Assembly: GCA_023252115.1 (NCBI GenBank)
Contig: JAHEXM010000046.1
Coordinates: 3,434-9,382, forward strand
Origin: Micrococcales bacterium
Lineage (GTDB): Bacteria; Actinomycetota; Actinomycetes; S36-B12; UBA10799
Direction: 5' to 3'
Length of the DNA stretch: 5,949 bases
Part shown: positions 1-4,764 of the stretch, in pieces
Position numbering within the stretch: the first letter of the stretch is position 1
Layout: each line of letters opens with the position of its first letter
The notes under the pieces: model-generated
The model's database searches: none
What the model was told of the DNA's origin: nothing
What the model saw: only the letters and a program-made list of their open reading frames with translations
Made by a program: the position numbers and the translations under genes

Positions 1-1
1 G

Positions 2-94
2 GTCGGATCACTTCACGACTTGCTCAACTCAAAGCCGAACACTGCGGCAAAGCCGATTCACGCGTTGCGGAAACTGGCGCGCCGGACTGATTGA
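2..94 (+). CDS. Possible 3' end of an upstream gene (partial)
   Basis: An open frame enters from the left edge and ends at a TGA at 92-94, encoding about 30 residues that end in a basic helix-like tail (HALRKLARRTD). Its third codon positions are more GC-rich than those of the competing frame 1, which also stays open and stops at 88-90. I prefer this frame but cannot exclude the other. Nothing in the fragment identifies a family. If real, the gene ends 85 bases before the DUF6325 start and lies on the same strand. Confidence 0.3.
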   Translation, partial: VGSLHDLLNSKPNTAAKPIHALRKLARRTD

Positions 95-166
95 GCCGTT
101 AGCGATGGGGCTGGCTGCAACACGGATCCTCGAACAGGCAGGATGGGGGCAGCTGTCCGAAACTGT

Positions 167-175
167 GAAGGGAAG
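167..175 (+). promoter_or_regulatory. Ribosome binding site setting the DUF6325 start
   Basis: GAAGGGAAG lies immediately upstream of the ATG at 180, with the AGGGA core six bases from the start codon. No comparable site precedes the upstream in-frame ATG at 105, so this supports the shorter gene model. Confidence 0.6.
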
Positions 176-179
176 AACT

Positions 180-602
180 ATGGCGCTAGGTCCTGTCGAG
201 GTCATGCTGGTCTCGTTTCCAGGAAGTCAATTCACTGGTGAAATTGCTCCAGCACTCGCCGCACTTGTCGATCGCGGCGAGATCAACATCATTGATCTTG
301 CTTTCGTAATGCGTGGCGAAGATGATTCGCTCGCGTTCTTTTCGATCGATGAGCTTGATGGTGAAATTGTCGCTGGCGTAGTCGAGAACATCGGCGACAC
401 GATCGACCTGCTCAACGATGATGACCTCACCTCACTCGCGCAGTCGCTTGAGCTGGGTTCCTCGGCTGCGGTGATCGTCTTTGAGCACGCTTGGGCTCGC
501 GAACTTGCAGCGGCCGTGGGTAACTCAAAGGGTCAGGTCATCTTCTCGGAACGTATCCCGCGCGATGTGGTTGAGGCCGCAGTCGCCGCTATCGCTAGCT
601 AA
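180..602 (+). CDS. DUF6325 family protein
   Basis: A 140-residue soluble, acidic protein matching what I know of the actinobacterial DUF6325 family: an N-terminal GPVEVMLVSFPG strand segment (residues 4-15), the GEIAPALAALVDRGEINIIDL stretch (about 20-40), where a helix is followed by a strand, and a C-terminal GSSAAVIVFEHAWA motif (93-106) followed by a helix and a final RIPRDVVEAA helix. There is no signal peptide, membrane segment or obvious catalytic motif, and the biochemical function is unknown. The frame is open further upstream, with an ATG at 105. I chose the ATG at 180 because a purine-rich ribosome binding site lies just before it and because family similarity begins at residue 4 of this form; the extra 25 residues look non-coding. 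The SHOCT-domain gene follows after 26 bases, and such pairing is common in actinobacteria, so the two probably form an operon. Confidence 0.8.
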   Translation: MALGPVEVMLVSFPGSQFTGEIAPALAALVDRGEINIIDLAFVMRGEDDSLAFFSIDELDGEIVAGVVENIGDTIDLLNDDDLTSLAQSLELGSSAAVIVFEHAWARELAAAVGNSKGQVIFSERIPRDVVEAAVAAIAS

Positions 603-628
603 CCTCCGCAAACTGAAAGGACATAACA

Positions 629-958
629 ATGAGACGACGAGGCCCCGGACTACTCGGAACAATGTTGATCGCTGGCGGAACGGCCGCTGCGGTGGGCAAC
701 CACCAGCAGAAGAAGCAAGCCGCCGCGGCTGCGGACCAGCAGCAGGATCAGCAGACCCAGGAACAGTTGCAGCAGCAGCAAGACCAGATCAATCAGCTTC
801 AAGCGCAGCAGGCTCCAGCGGCACCGGCCGCTGCTCCGGCTGCGGCTGATGATGACGATCTAGTCGGTCAGCTGACGAAACTTGCGCAAATGAAAGACGC
901 GGGAGTACTTGATCAAGCTGAGTTTGACGCTGCCAAACAAAAGCTATTGGGAGCGTAA
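629..958 (+). CDS. SHOCT domain-containing protein
   Basis: A 109-residue protein with three parts. Residues 1-23 have three arginines and then a Gly/Ala-rich hydrophobic stretch (LLGTMLIAGGTAAAVG) that could be a short membrane-associated helix, though it is weak as a true transmembrane segment. Residues 25-61 are very glutamine-rich with heptad-like spacing, consistent with a coiled coil, followed by an Ala/Pro linker (62-73). Residues 74-109, starting with four aspartates, form a SHOCT domain (short C-terminal domain): LVGQLTKLAQMKDAGVLDQAEFDAAKQKLL can be read as two short helices around the conserved G-V-L-D-x-x-E-F turn. SHOCT domains occur at the ends of many bacterial proteins and are thought to mediate oligomerisation or cell-surface association; no enzymatic role is known. 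A ribosome binding site GAAAGGA at 615-621 precedes the ATG. It lies 26 bases after the DUF6325 gene and is probably its operon partner. Confidence 0.85.
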   Translation: MRRRGPGLLGTMLIAGGTAAAVGNHQQKKQAAAAADQQQDQQTQEQLQQQQDQINQLQAQQAPAAPAAAPAAADDDDLVGQLTKLAQMKDAGVLDQAEFDAAKQKLLGA

Positions 959-1001
959 ATACGTTTCGACTTCAGGCTGCGATCCCGGTGTGCGTGCGGT
1001 G

Positions 1002-1076
1002 TTACGCGTTGGGACGGCGGCCGTGATTGGCTTTGTTCTTCTTACGTGCACGACGCTTACGACCACGCTTGCTCAT
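1002..1076 (-). CDS. 50S ribosomal protein bL37
   Basis: A 24-codon ORF on the minus strand, ATG at 1076-1074 and TAA at 1004-1002. The protein begins MSKRGRKRRARKKN and ends with KANHGRRPNA. It is extremely basic (about half Lys/Arg), and the closing NHG-(K/R)-RPNA is the signature I know from actinobacterial bL37, a very small large-subunit ribosomal protein first recognised in mycobacterial ribosome structures. It would bind rRNA in the 50S subunit. A good ribosome binding site lies five bases upstream, and codon choice strongly favours CGT/AAG as in highly expressed genes. It is downstream of, and on the same strand as, the 160-residue protein gene, after a 51-base gap, and converges on the SHOCT gene. 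The ORF is too short for ordinary length cut-offs but the sequence match makes it convincing. Confidence 0.88.
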   Translation of the reverse strand: MSKRGRKRRARKKNKANHGRRPNA

Positions 1077-1081
1077 GATTG

Positions 1082-1086
1082 CTCCT
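1082..1086 (-). promoter_or_regulatory. Ribosome binding site of bL37
   Basis: AGGAG on the minus strand, five bases before the ATG of the 24-codon ORF. It is one of the better Shine-Dalgarno matches in the window and supports translation of this tiny gene. Confidence 0.65.
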
Positions 1087-1127
1087 GAAGATTGTGAACG
1101 GCTTGGTGTCAATCGTGCCACACGGAA

Positions 1128-1610
1128 CTAGCGCGAGAGCCGCCGGTTAAGGGCCGATAGCACCGAACGGGCGGTTGCGTCTTCGCTGTCCCCACGCACA
1201 AGTGCACTGCCAACCAGCGATTTGGTGTGATCTCCGGCGAGCAACGTAACGATTGTCAGGGCCACATCGTGCCCCGATACATCCACGATTTGGGAACTTA
1301 CGATGCTTGCTTCAGCGTCCAGAAGCGACGAAACAGCCGTCAACGTCGCCGCAGCCACGATCGCTGTGCGATCCGGTGCATCGCCTGCACTGGTACCAGT
1401 CAGGACTTGACCGTTAAGTGCCATCGTCGCTGTTGCTTCGATCCAGTCTCCATCGGCCTTGATCGCGATTGAGGTCAAAGCTGGGCGCGGAGTTCCGTAG
1501 GCGAGCGGGTCGTCGACTGGATCGACCGAATCCTCGCCCTGGCCCACCAGCGAAAGCCGCCGGCTCGACGCCAGACGTAGTGGCTCTCGCGGTTCGTCGG
1601 ACTCGTCCAC
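1128..1610 (-). CDS. Hypothetical protein with two internal repeat units
   Basis: A 160-residue protein that I do not recognise with confidence. The first 40 residues are charged and low in hydrophobics, probably disordered (MDESDEPREPLRLASSRR...). The rest reads as two similar units: residues 45-96 and 101-158, each with strands ending in a turn (LNGQVLTGTSAGD and LAGDHTKSLVGSALVRGD) followed by an amphipathic helix (RTAIVAAATLTAVSSLL and EDATARSVLSALNRRL). This duplicated strand-strand-strand-helix plan resembles the regulatory domain at the C-terminus of 2-isopropylmalate synthase, but that is fold-level inference only. No signal peptide or membrane segment is seen. The start is a GTG at 1610-1608 with no Shine-Dalgarno; a TANNNT box seven bases upstream suggests leaderless initiation. 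It is divergent from the biotin carboxylase gene, with starts 84 bases apart, so the two may share a control region. Coding is supported by consistent composition through the frame. Confidence 0.7.
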   Translation of the reverse strand: MDESDEPREPLRLASSRRLSLVGQGEDSVDPVDDPLAYGTPRPALTSIAIKADGDWIEATATMALNGQVLTGTSAGDAPDRTAIVAAATLTAVSSLLDAEASIVSSQIVDVSGHDVALTIVTLLAGDHTKSLVGSALVRGDSEDATARSVLSALNRRLSR

Positions 1611-1617
1611 GTCTCGC

Positions 1618-1623
1618 AGCCTA
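1618..1623 (-). promoter_or_regulatory. Possible -10 box of a leaderless promoter
   Basis: TAGGCT on the minus strand lies seven bases before the GTG start of the 160-residue protein gene. A TANNNT box at this distance is what leaderless actinobacterial transcripts show, and no Shine-Dalgarno is present. No convincing -35 element is visible, so this is tentative. Confidence 0.3.
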
Positions 1624-1682
1624 GAGCCTTGGACTTAGCCACGTCCGTGGAACGGGCCTCCCGGCGCGCCGTGCCCGCCAGA

Positions 1683-1688
1683 TACGCT
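1683..1688 (+). promoter_or_regulatory. Possible -10 box of a leaderless promoter
   Basis: TACGCT ends six bases before the GTG at 1695, the spacing expected if transcription begins at the start codon of the biotin carboxylase gene. There is no Shine-Dalgarno in front of this GTG, which fits leaderless initiation. No clear -35 hexamer is seen. It also helps to choose the GTG at 1695 over upstream in-frame GTG and TTG codons. Confidence 0.3.
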
Positions 1689-1694
1689 CCAAGC

Positions 1695-3059
1695 GTGCCG
1701 AATTCGCTGCTTAATTCCCTGCTTGTGGCCAACCGAGGCGAAATCGCCCGCCGGATCATCCGGACGGCGAATCGACTAGGTATTCGCACCGTCGCGGTGT
1801 ATTCCGAGGCCGACGCCGATTTGCCGTTTGTCGCTGAAGCAGATGAGGCAATTGAGATCGGACCGCCGCAGCCTGCGGACTCGTACCTCAATGCAAGCGC
1901 GATATTGACCGCCGCCGCGCAAGCTGGCGTCGCCGCGATCCATCCCGGATACGGCTTCCTTTCCGAGAACGCTGACTTCGCTCAGGCGGTTGAAGACGCG
2001 GGACTTATTTGGGTCGGACCGGCACCTGAATCGATGCGGGCCATGGGCGACAAGATCGCGGCCCGCAACCTGATGTCAACTGCCGGCGTCCCCGTCGCCC
2101 TCGGAACACCCGAGCCAGTCCCTGACGTGTTCCAAGCACTTGGCGAGGCTCAACGAATTGGCTATCCAGTCATGGTCAAGGCGGCTGCCGGTGGTGGCGG
2201 TATCGGCATGTCGGCGGCGCACAATGACGACGAATTGAAAGCGGCGTTCGAAACTGCGCGATCGCGAGCCGAGCGGTTCTTTGCCGACCCATCGATTTTG
2301 CTTGAGAAATATGTTCCAGTTGCTCGCCACGTTGAGGTTCAAATTCTTGGACTTGCAGACGGTCGAATCGTGGCCTTAGGCGAACGTGATTGCTCCGTGC
2401 AGCGGCGCCATCAAAAGGTGGCGGAAGAAGCTCCATCACCGGCGGTGACCGGTGCACTTCGCGAACAGCTTTTGGGTGCCGCTATCAAGGCTGGTGAAGC
2501 AGTCAATTACCGGAATGCCGGGACGGTCGAGTTCCTTCTTGACACGGCCAGTGGCGAGCTTTCGTTTCTCGAGATGAATACGCGCTTGCAGGTTGAACAT
2601 CCCGTTACTGAAATGGTGACCGGGCTTGATCTGGTTGAAGAACAACTGCGAATCGCATCGGGACTTGCGCCGACCTTTGACCCGGACAAGTTGCCGCCGC
2701 CGTCGGGCCACTCGATCGAAATGCGCATCTACGCCGAAGATCCCAAGAGATTCCTTCCAGGCCCAGGCGCAATCACCGATTGGGTCGAGCCGACTGGTGA
2801 AGGAGTGCGCGTCGATTCGGGGTACGCGCCTAATACGACCGTAACGCCGTTTTATGACCCGCTGTTGGCAAAGCTCATTGTTCATGGCAAGGATCGATCC
2901 GAGGCTCTTGACCGTGCTCGCAAAGCAGTTCGGGAGTTCGCGGTAGCCGGGCCGAAGAACAACCTGGAGTTTTTTACTGAGCTCTTGGACAACGCCGATT
3001 TCGTGTCAGGGGCTTACGACTGCAAGATCGTCGATCGAATGCGTGCCAAGCAGCCGTAG
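1695..3059 (+). CDS. accC: Biotin carboxylase subunit of an acyl-CoA carboxylase
   Basis: A 454-residue ATP-grasp enzyme, the usual length for free-standing biotin carboxylase. It carboxylates the biotin carried on a carrier protein, using ATP and bicarbonate, in the cytoplasm. Visible motifs in order: VANRGEIA (11-18) and HPGYGFLSEN (83-92) of the N-terminal domain; K120 in MGDK; the glycine-rich ATP lid KAAAGGGGIGM (162-172); ERDCSVQRRHQKVAEEAP (230-247), with K241 equivalent to E. coli K238; FLEMNTRLQVEHPVTE (291-306), with metal ligands E293 and N295 and catalytic R297 and E301; and a C-terminal domain with SGHSIEMRIYAEDP. All key residues are present. The frame is open back to a TTG at 1629, but similarity starts only at about NSLLVANRGE, so I use the GTG at 1695; GTGs at 1647 and 1671 are alternatives. 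The substrate (acetyl-, propionyl- or other acyl-CoA) cannot be judged because the carboxyltransferase is not here. The carrier protein gene follows after 70 bases. Confidence 0.9.
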   Translation: MPNSLLNSLLVANRGEIARRIIRTANRLGIRTVAVYSEADADLPFVAEADEAIEIGPPQPADSYLNASAILTAAAQAGVAAIHPGYGFLSENADFAQAVEDAGLIWVGPAPESMRAMGDKIAARNLMSTAGVPVALGTPEPVPDVFQALGEAQRIGYPVMVKAAAGGGGIGMSAAHNDDELKAAFETARSRAERFFADPSILLEKYVPVARHVEVQILGLADGRIVALGERDCSVQRRHQKVAEEAPSPAVTGALREQLLGAAIKAGEAVNYRNAGTVEFLLDTASGELSFLEMNTRLQVEHPVTEMVTGLDLVEEQLRIASGLAPTFDPDKLPPPSGHSIEMRIYAEDPKRFLPGPGAITDWVEPTGEGVRVDSGYAPNTTVTPFYDPLLAKLIVHGKDRSEALDRARKAVREFAVAGPKNNLEFFTELLDNADFVSGAYDCKIVDRMRAKQP

Positions 3060-3118
3060 CAGTGAGACAGCGGATCACGATGTTTGGTTGGATGACCTCA
3101 TAACGATTCGCACACAAC

Positions 3119-3125
3119 GAGGAGG
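3119..3125 (+). promoter_or_regulatory. Ribosome binding site setting the carrier protein start
   Basis: GAGGAGG, a near-perfect Shine-Dalgarno, ends four bases before the GTG at 3130. The same frame is open back to an ATG at 3043 that overlaps the biotin carboxylase gene, but this site shows that translation begins at the GTG. Confidence 0.75.
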
Positions 3126-3129
3126 CCCC

Positions 3130-3342
3130 GTGGCTGAGGTTCGAGCAGAGATGACCGCCAACGTGTGGAAGGTGCTCGTTGCTCAAGGTGACACCGTGGC
3201 CGACGGCGACACTCTCGTGATCCTTGAATCCATGAAGATGGAGATTCCTGTCATCGCCGAAGGCGGCGGCACCGTGAGCGCCGTTGCAGTTGCTGAAGGC
3301 GACGTCGTGCAAGAAGACGACCTCATCGCAACCGTCGACTAA
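3130..3342 (+). CDS. Biotin carrier protein (biotin/lipoyl-binding domain)
   Basis: A 70-residue single-domain biotin carrier. Biotin is attached by biotin protein ligase to K36 within the classic ESMKMEIP motif (33-40). The domain then swings the carboxylated cofactor between the biotin carboxylase and a carboxyltransferase. The flanking half-motifs AEMTANVWKVLVAQGDTVADGD (6-27) and GGGTVSAVAVAEGDVVQEDD (45-64) show the two-fold pseudo-symmetric beta-barrel of the biotinyl domain. Actinobacteria often encode such stand-alone carriers of about 70 residues; it lacks the long Ala/Pro N-terminal region of E. coli AccB. The start is the GTG directly after GAGGAGG. It lies 70 bases downstream of the biotin carboxylase gene on the same strand, the obvious partner and probable operon mate. 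The apparently longer frame from 3043 is not the gene start. Confidence 0.92.
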   Translation: MAEVRAEMTANVWKVLVAQGDTVADGDTLVILESMKMEIPVIAEGGGTVSAVAVAEGDVVQEDDLIATVD

Positions 3343-3379
3343 CTCGCCATCTCCTGTGCTTTGCGCGCCTCCTGGCGAG
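3343..3379 (+). other. Weak stem-loop after the carrier protein gene
   Basis: CTCGCCA (3343-3349) and TGGCGAG (3373-3379) are perfect inverted copies separated by 23 bases, starting right after the carrier gene stop. No U-tract follows and the loop is long, so this is at best a weak or factor-dependent termination or 3'-end element. Confidence 0.2.
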
Positions 3380-3398
3380 ACACGCCGGGCGTTTCGAA

Positions 3399-3440
3399 CC
3401 GGGCGGCGCAGGAAGCTGGCCGGGCGGCGCGGAAAGCCGG
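3399..3440. repeat. 21-bp tandem duplication in the convergent gap
   Basis: Two adjacent 21-base units (3399-3419 and 3420-3440) share CCGGGCGGCGC exactly and differ at three of the following ten positions, 18 of 21 identical overall. The pair fills the end of the roughly 100-base gap between the convergent carrier-protein and bsaP genes, stopping two bases before the bsaP stop codon. On the minus strand it would encode PAFRAAR/PASCAAR in one frame, but I do not think that frame is a gene. Confidence 0.6.
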
Positions 3441-3442
3441 GG

Positions 3443-3628
3443 CTAAGAGGTGAGGGTTCCGTGTTCGGAACAGCGCGCCGTCCAGCCGGTCGGAAACACT
3501 TGAACGACCATGCGCCGCTTGCACTGGGTGCAGAAGCGTGGCGGCTCTAGATCGAGCGCTTCATTGCAGCCTTGGTGTGAACCTTCGTCAGCCGGTTTCC
3601 CGCAGCGCCCGCAATACTCGGTCGTCAC
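3443..3628 (-). CDS. bsaP: Biotin synthase auxiliary protein BsaP
   Basis: A 61-residue cysteine-rich protein immediately downstream of bioB. It has CxxC pairs at C6/C9 (YCGRCGKP) and C33/C36 ([10 protein letters not shown]), further Cys at 21 and 53, and His at 18 and 56. The C-terminal half [20 protein letters not shown] is the conserved core I associate with actinobacterial BsaP. In M. tuberculosis the homologue (Rv1590) is required for BioB to convert dethiobiotin to biotin, and the requirement has been linked to the sulfur-donating Fe-S cluster of BioB; the cysteines here suggest metal or cluster binding, which is inference. The start is uncertain. I use the GTG at 3628, just before YCGRC and 10 bases after the small membrane ORF stops; its Shine-Dalgarno is poor, so translational coupling is likely. 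GTG at 3655 or TTG at 3685 in the same frame would overlap that ORF. The adjacent BioB has the altered cluster ligands expected of a BsaP-dependent enzyme. Confidence 0.85.
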   Translation of the reverse strand: MTTEYCGRCGKPADEGSHQGCNEALDLEPPRFCTQCKRRMVVQVFPTGWTARCSEHGTLTS

Positions 3629-3638
3629 GGTTGCGTTC

Positions 3639-3725
3639 TCAGATGAGGTCAACACAAACCAAACCGAACAGGCCAATGAGCACAATGATGGAAACCCAAC
3701 CGAGGAATTTACGGTTCATCATCAT
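3639..3725 (-). CDS. Small single-span membrane peptide between bioB and bsaP
   Basis: A 28-codon ORF: three consecutive ATGs, then NRKF, then a continuous hydrophobic stretch ([18 protein letters not shown]) and a short DLI end, stopping at TGA 3641-3639. It reads as one transmembrane helix with a positively charged N-terminus, so the N-terminus would face the cytoplasm and the C-terminus would lie outside. A strong ribosome binding site precedes the first ATG with six-base spacing. The ORF starts 40 bases after the bioB stop and ends 10 bases before the likely bsaP GTG, so it would be part of the bio operon and could couple translation to bsaP, whose own site is weak. I know of no named family for it. 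Alternatives are a leader peptide whose translation matters more than its product, or a chance ORF; the combination of site, position and hydrophobicity makes chance less likely. Confidence 0.5.
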   Translation of the reverse strand: MMMNRKFLGWVSIIVLIGLFGLVCVDLI

Positions 3726-3731
3726 GGCGGA

Positions 3732-3737
3732 CTCCCT
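3732..3737 (-). promoter_or_regulatory. Ribosome binding site of the small membrane ORF
   Basis: AGGGAG on the minus strand, six bases before the first of three ATG codons. It is the best Shine-Dalgarno between the bioB stop and the bsaP coding region, and it does not serve bsaP directly because it is about 100 bases from the bsaP GTG. Confidence 0.55.
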
Positions 3738-3765
3738 CTATCAGCTCCGGCGACGGTGACGGTGA

Positions 3766-4764
3766 CTACAGCGTGTCTGACAACGCTTTGACCGGCATCC
3801 GCAGATCCGTTAGTAACTCGAGATCCGAAGTAGCTGGTCGTCCAAGGGTCGTCAGGTAGTTGCCAACAATGACTGCATTGACGCCGCCTAGCAAACCGTC
3901 GCGAGTTCCCAGGTCACCCAATGTTATTTCCCGGCCGCCCGCGTAACGCAGAATCGTGCGAGGCAACGCCAAGCGAAACGCACCGATCGTCCGCAAAGCG
4001 TCGGCTGAATCCATGACTGGTATGTCGGCAAATGGGGTACCCGGACGTGGGTTCAAGAAGTTCAGGGGCACTTCGTGTGGCAACAGTTCAGCAAGTTGAC
4101 CAGCAAACTCAGCGCGCTGTTCCAGTGACTCGCCCATGCCGACGATGCCGCCGCAGCACACCTCCATGCCCGAGTCCCGCACCATGCGCAACGTTTCCAT
4201 TCGTTCTTCCCAGGTGTGGGTGCTGACGACCTTGGGGAAGTACGAAGCAGCAGTTTCAAGGTTGTGGTTGTACCGGTGAATCCCCATGGCAACAAGTTCG
4301 TCGACTTGCTCCTGGGTCAAGATTCCCAGTGATGCAGCGACGTTGATGTCGACTGCTTCCTTGATGGCTTTGACGCCCTCACGCATTTGATTCATTAATC
4401 GCTCGTCGGGGCCTTTGACGGCTGCGACGATGCAGAATTCGGTCGCGCCCGTGGCTGCAGTTTCTACTGCGGCTTTGACCAGGCTGGGAATATCGAGCCA
4501 CGCGCCGCGGACTGGTGAGGCAAACAATCCCGACTGCGAACAGAAATGACAATCCTCCGGGCAGCCGCCCGTCTTCACCGAAACGATGCCTTCGACTTCG
4601 ACCTCGGGACCGCACCACTTCATTCGCACGTCGTGCGCCAGGGCGAGCAGATCGCCGAGCTTGTCGTCGGGCAATTCAAGGATTTGGAGCACTTGCGCCT
4701 CGTTCAGGCCGACCCCACGGTCGAGGACTTGTTCCCGTGCAATCGCCAAGACGTTGCTAGTCAC
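3766..4764 (-). CDS. bioB: Biotin synthase (radical SAM)
   Basis: A 332-residue radical SAM enzyme that inserts sulfur into dethiobiotin to make biotin, the last pathway step. The SAM-binding [4Fe-4S] motif CPEDCHFC is at 68-75 (C68, C72, C75). Also visible are YNHNLET (165-171), the [14 protein letters not shown] stretch (234-247) and RYAGGRE (273-279), where R273 matches E. coli R260. The auxiliary cluster ligands differ from E. coli: C111 matches C97 and C203 matches C188, but the C128 position is alanine (VAASLG, A143) with no cysteine nearby, and C204 is an extra cysteine beside C203 (VCCGG). This pattern matches mycobacterial biotin synthases, which need BsaP, encoded just downstream. 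The GTG start overlaps the bioD stop by four bases (GTGA), indicating translational coupling, and has a GGAGG site at 4770-4774. It is within the normal range for actinobacterial BioB. Confidence 0.95.
   Translation of the reverse strand: MTSNVLAIAREQVLDRGVGLNEAQVLQILELPDDKLGDLLALAHDVRMKWCGPEVEVEGIVSVKTGGCPEDCHFCSQSGLFASPVRGAWLDIPSLVKAAVETAATGATEFCIVAAVKGPDERLMNQMREGVKAIKEAVDINVAASLGILTQEQVDELVAMGIHRYNHNLETAASYFPKVVSTHTWEERMETLRMVRDSGMEVCCGGIVGMGESLEQRAEFAGQLAELLPHEVPLNFLNPRPGTPFADIPVMDSADALRTIGAFRLALPRTILRYAGGREITLGDLGTRDGLLGGVNAVIVGNYLTTLGRPATSDLELLTDLRMPVKALSDTL

Noticed and set aside
1107..1112. Perfect TTGACA on the minus strand upstream of bL37
   Set aside because: It matches the -35 consensus, but at 16-18 bases downstream there is no -10-like hexamer (TTCAGG instead), so it is not called as a promoter.
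2968..2976. T-run in the biotin carboxylase gene as a terminator
   Set aside because: It sits inside the coding region as Phe codons and has no upstream stem.
3043..3129. N-terminal extension of the carrier protein to the ATG at 3043
   Set aside because: It overlaps the biotin carboxylase gene, has no Shine-Dalgarno, and lacks family similarity; GAGGAGG before the GTG at 3130 defines the start.
3456..3471. Perfect 6-bp hairpin GTTCCG-TGTT-CGGAAC near the bsaP stop
   Set aside because: It lies within bsaP coding sequence (EHGT codons) and no T-tract follows on either strand, so it is not supported as a terminator.
3339..3524. Minus-strand open frame overlapping the bsaP 3' end and the convergent gap
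   Set aside because: It starts inside bsaP, has no ribosome binding site, contains the tandem repeat, and its stop overlaps the end of the carrier gene; most of it is high-GC shadow. Kept only as a note on the repeat.
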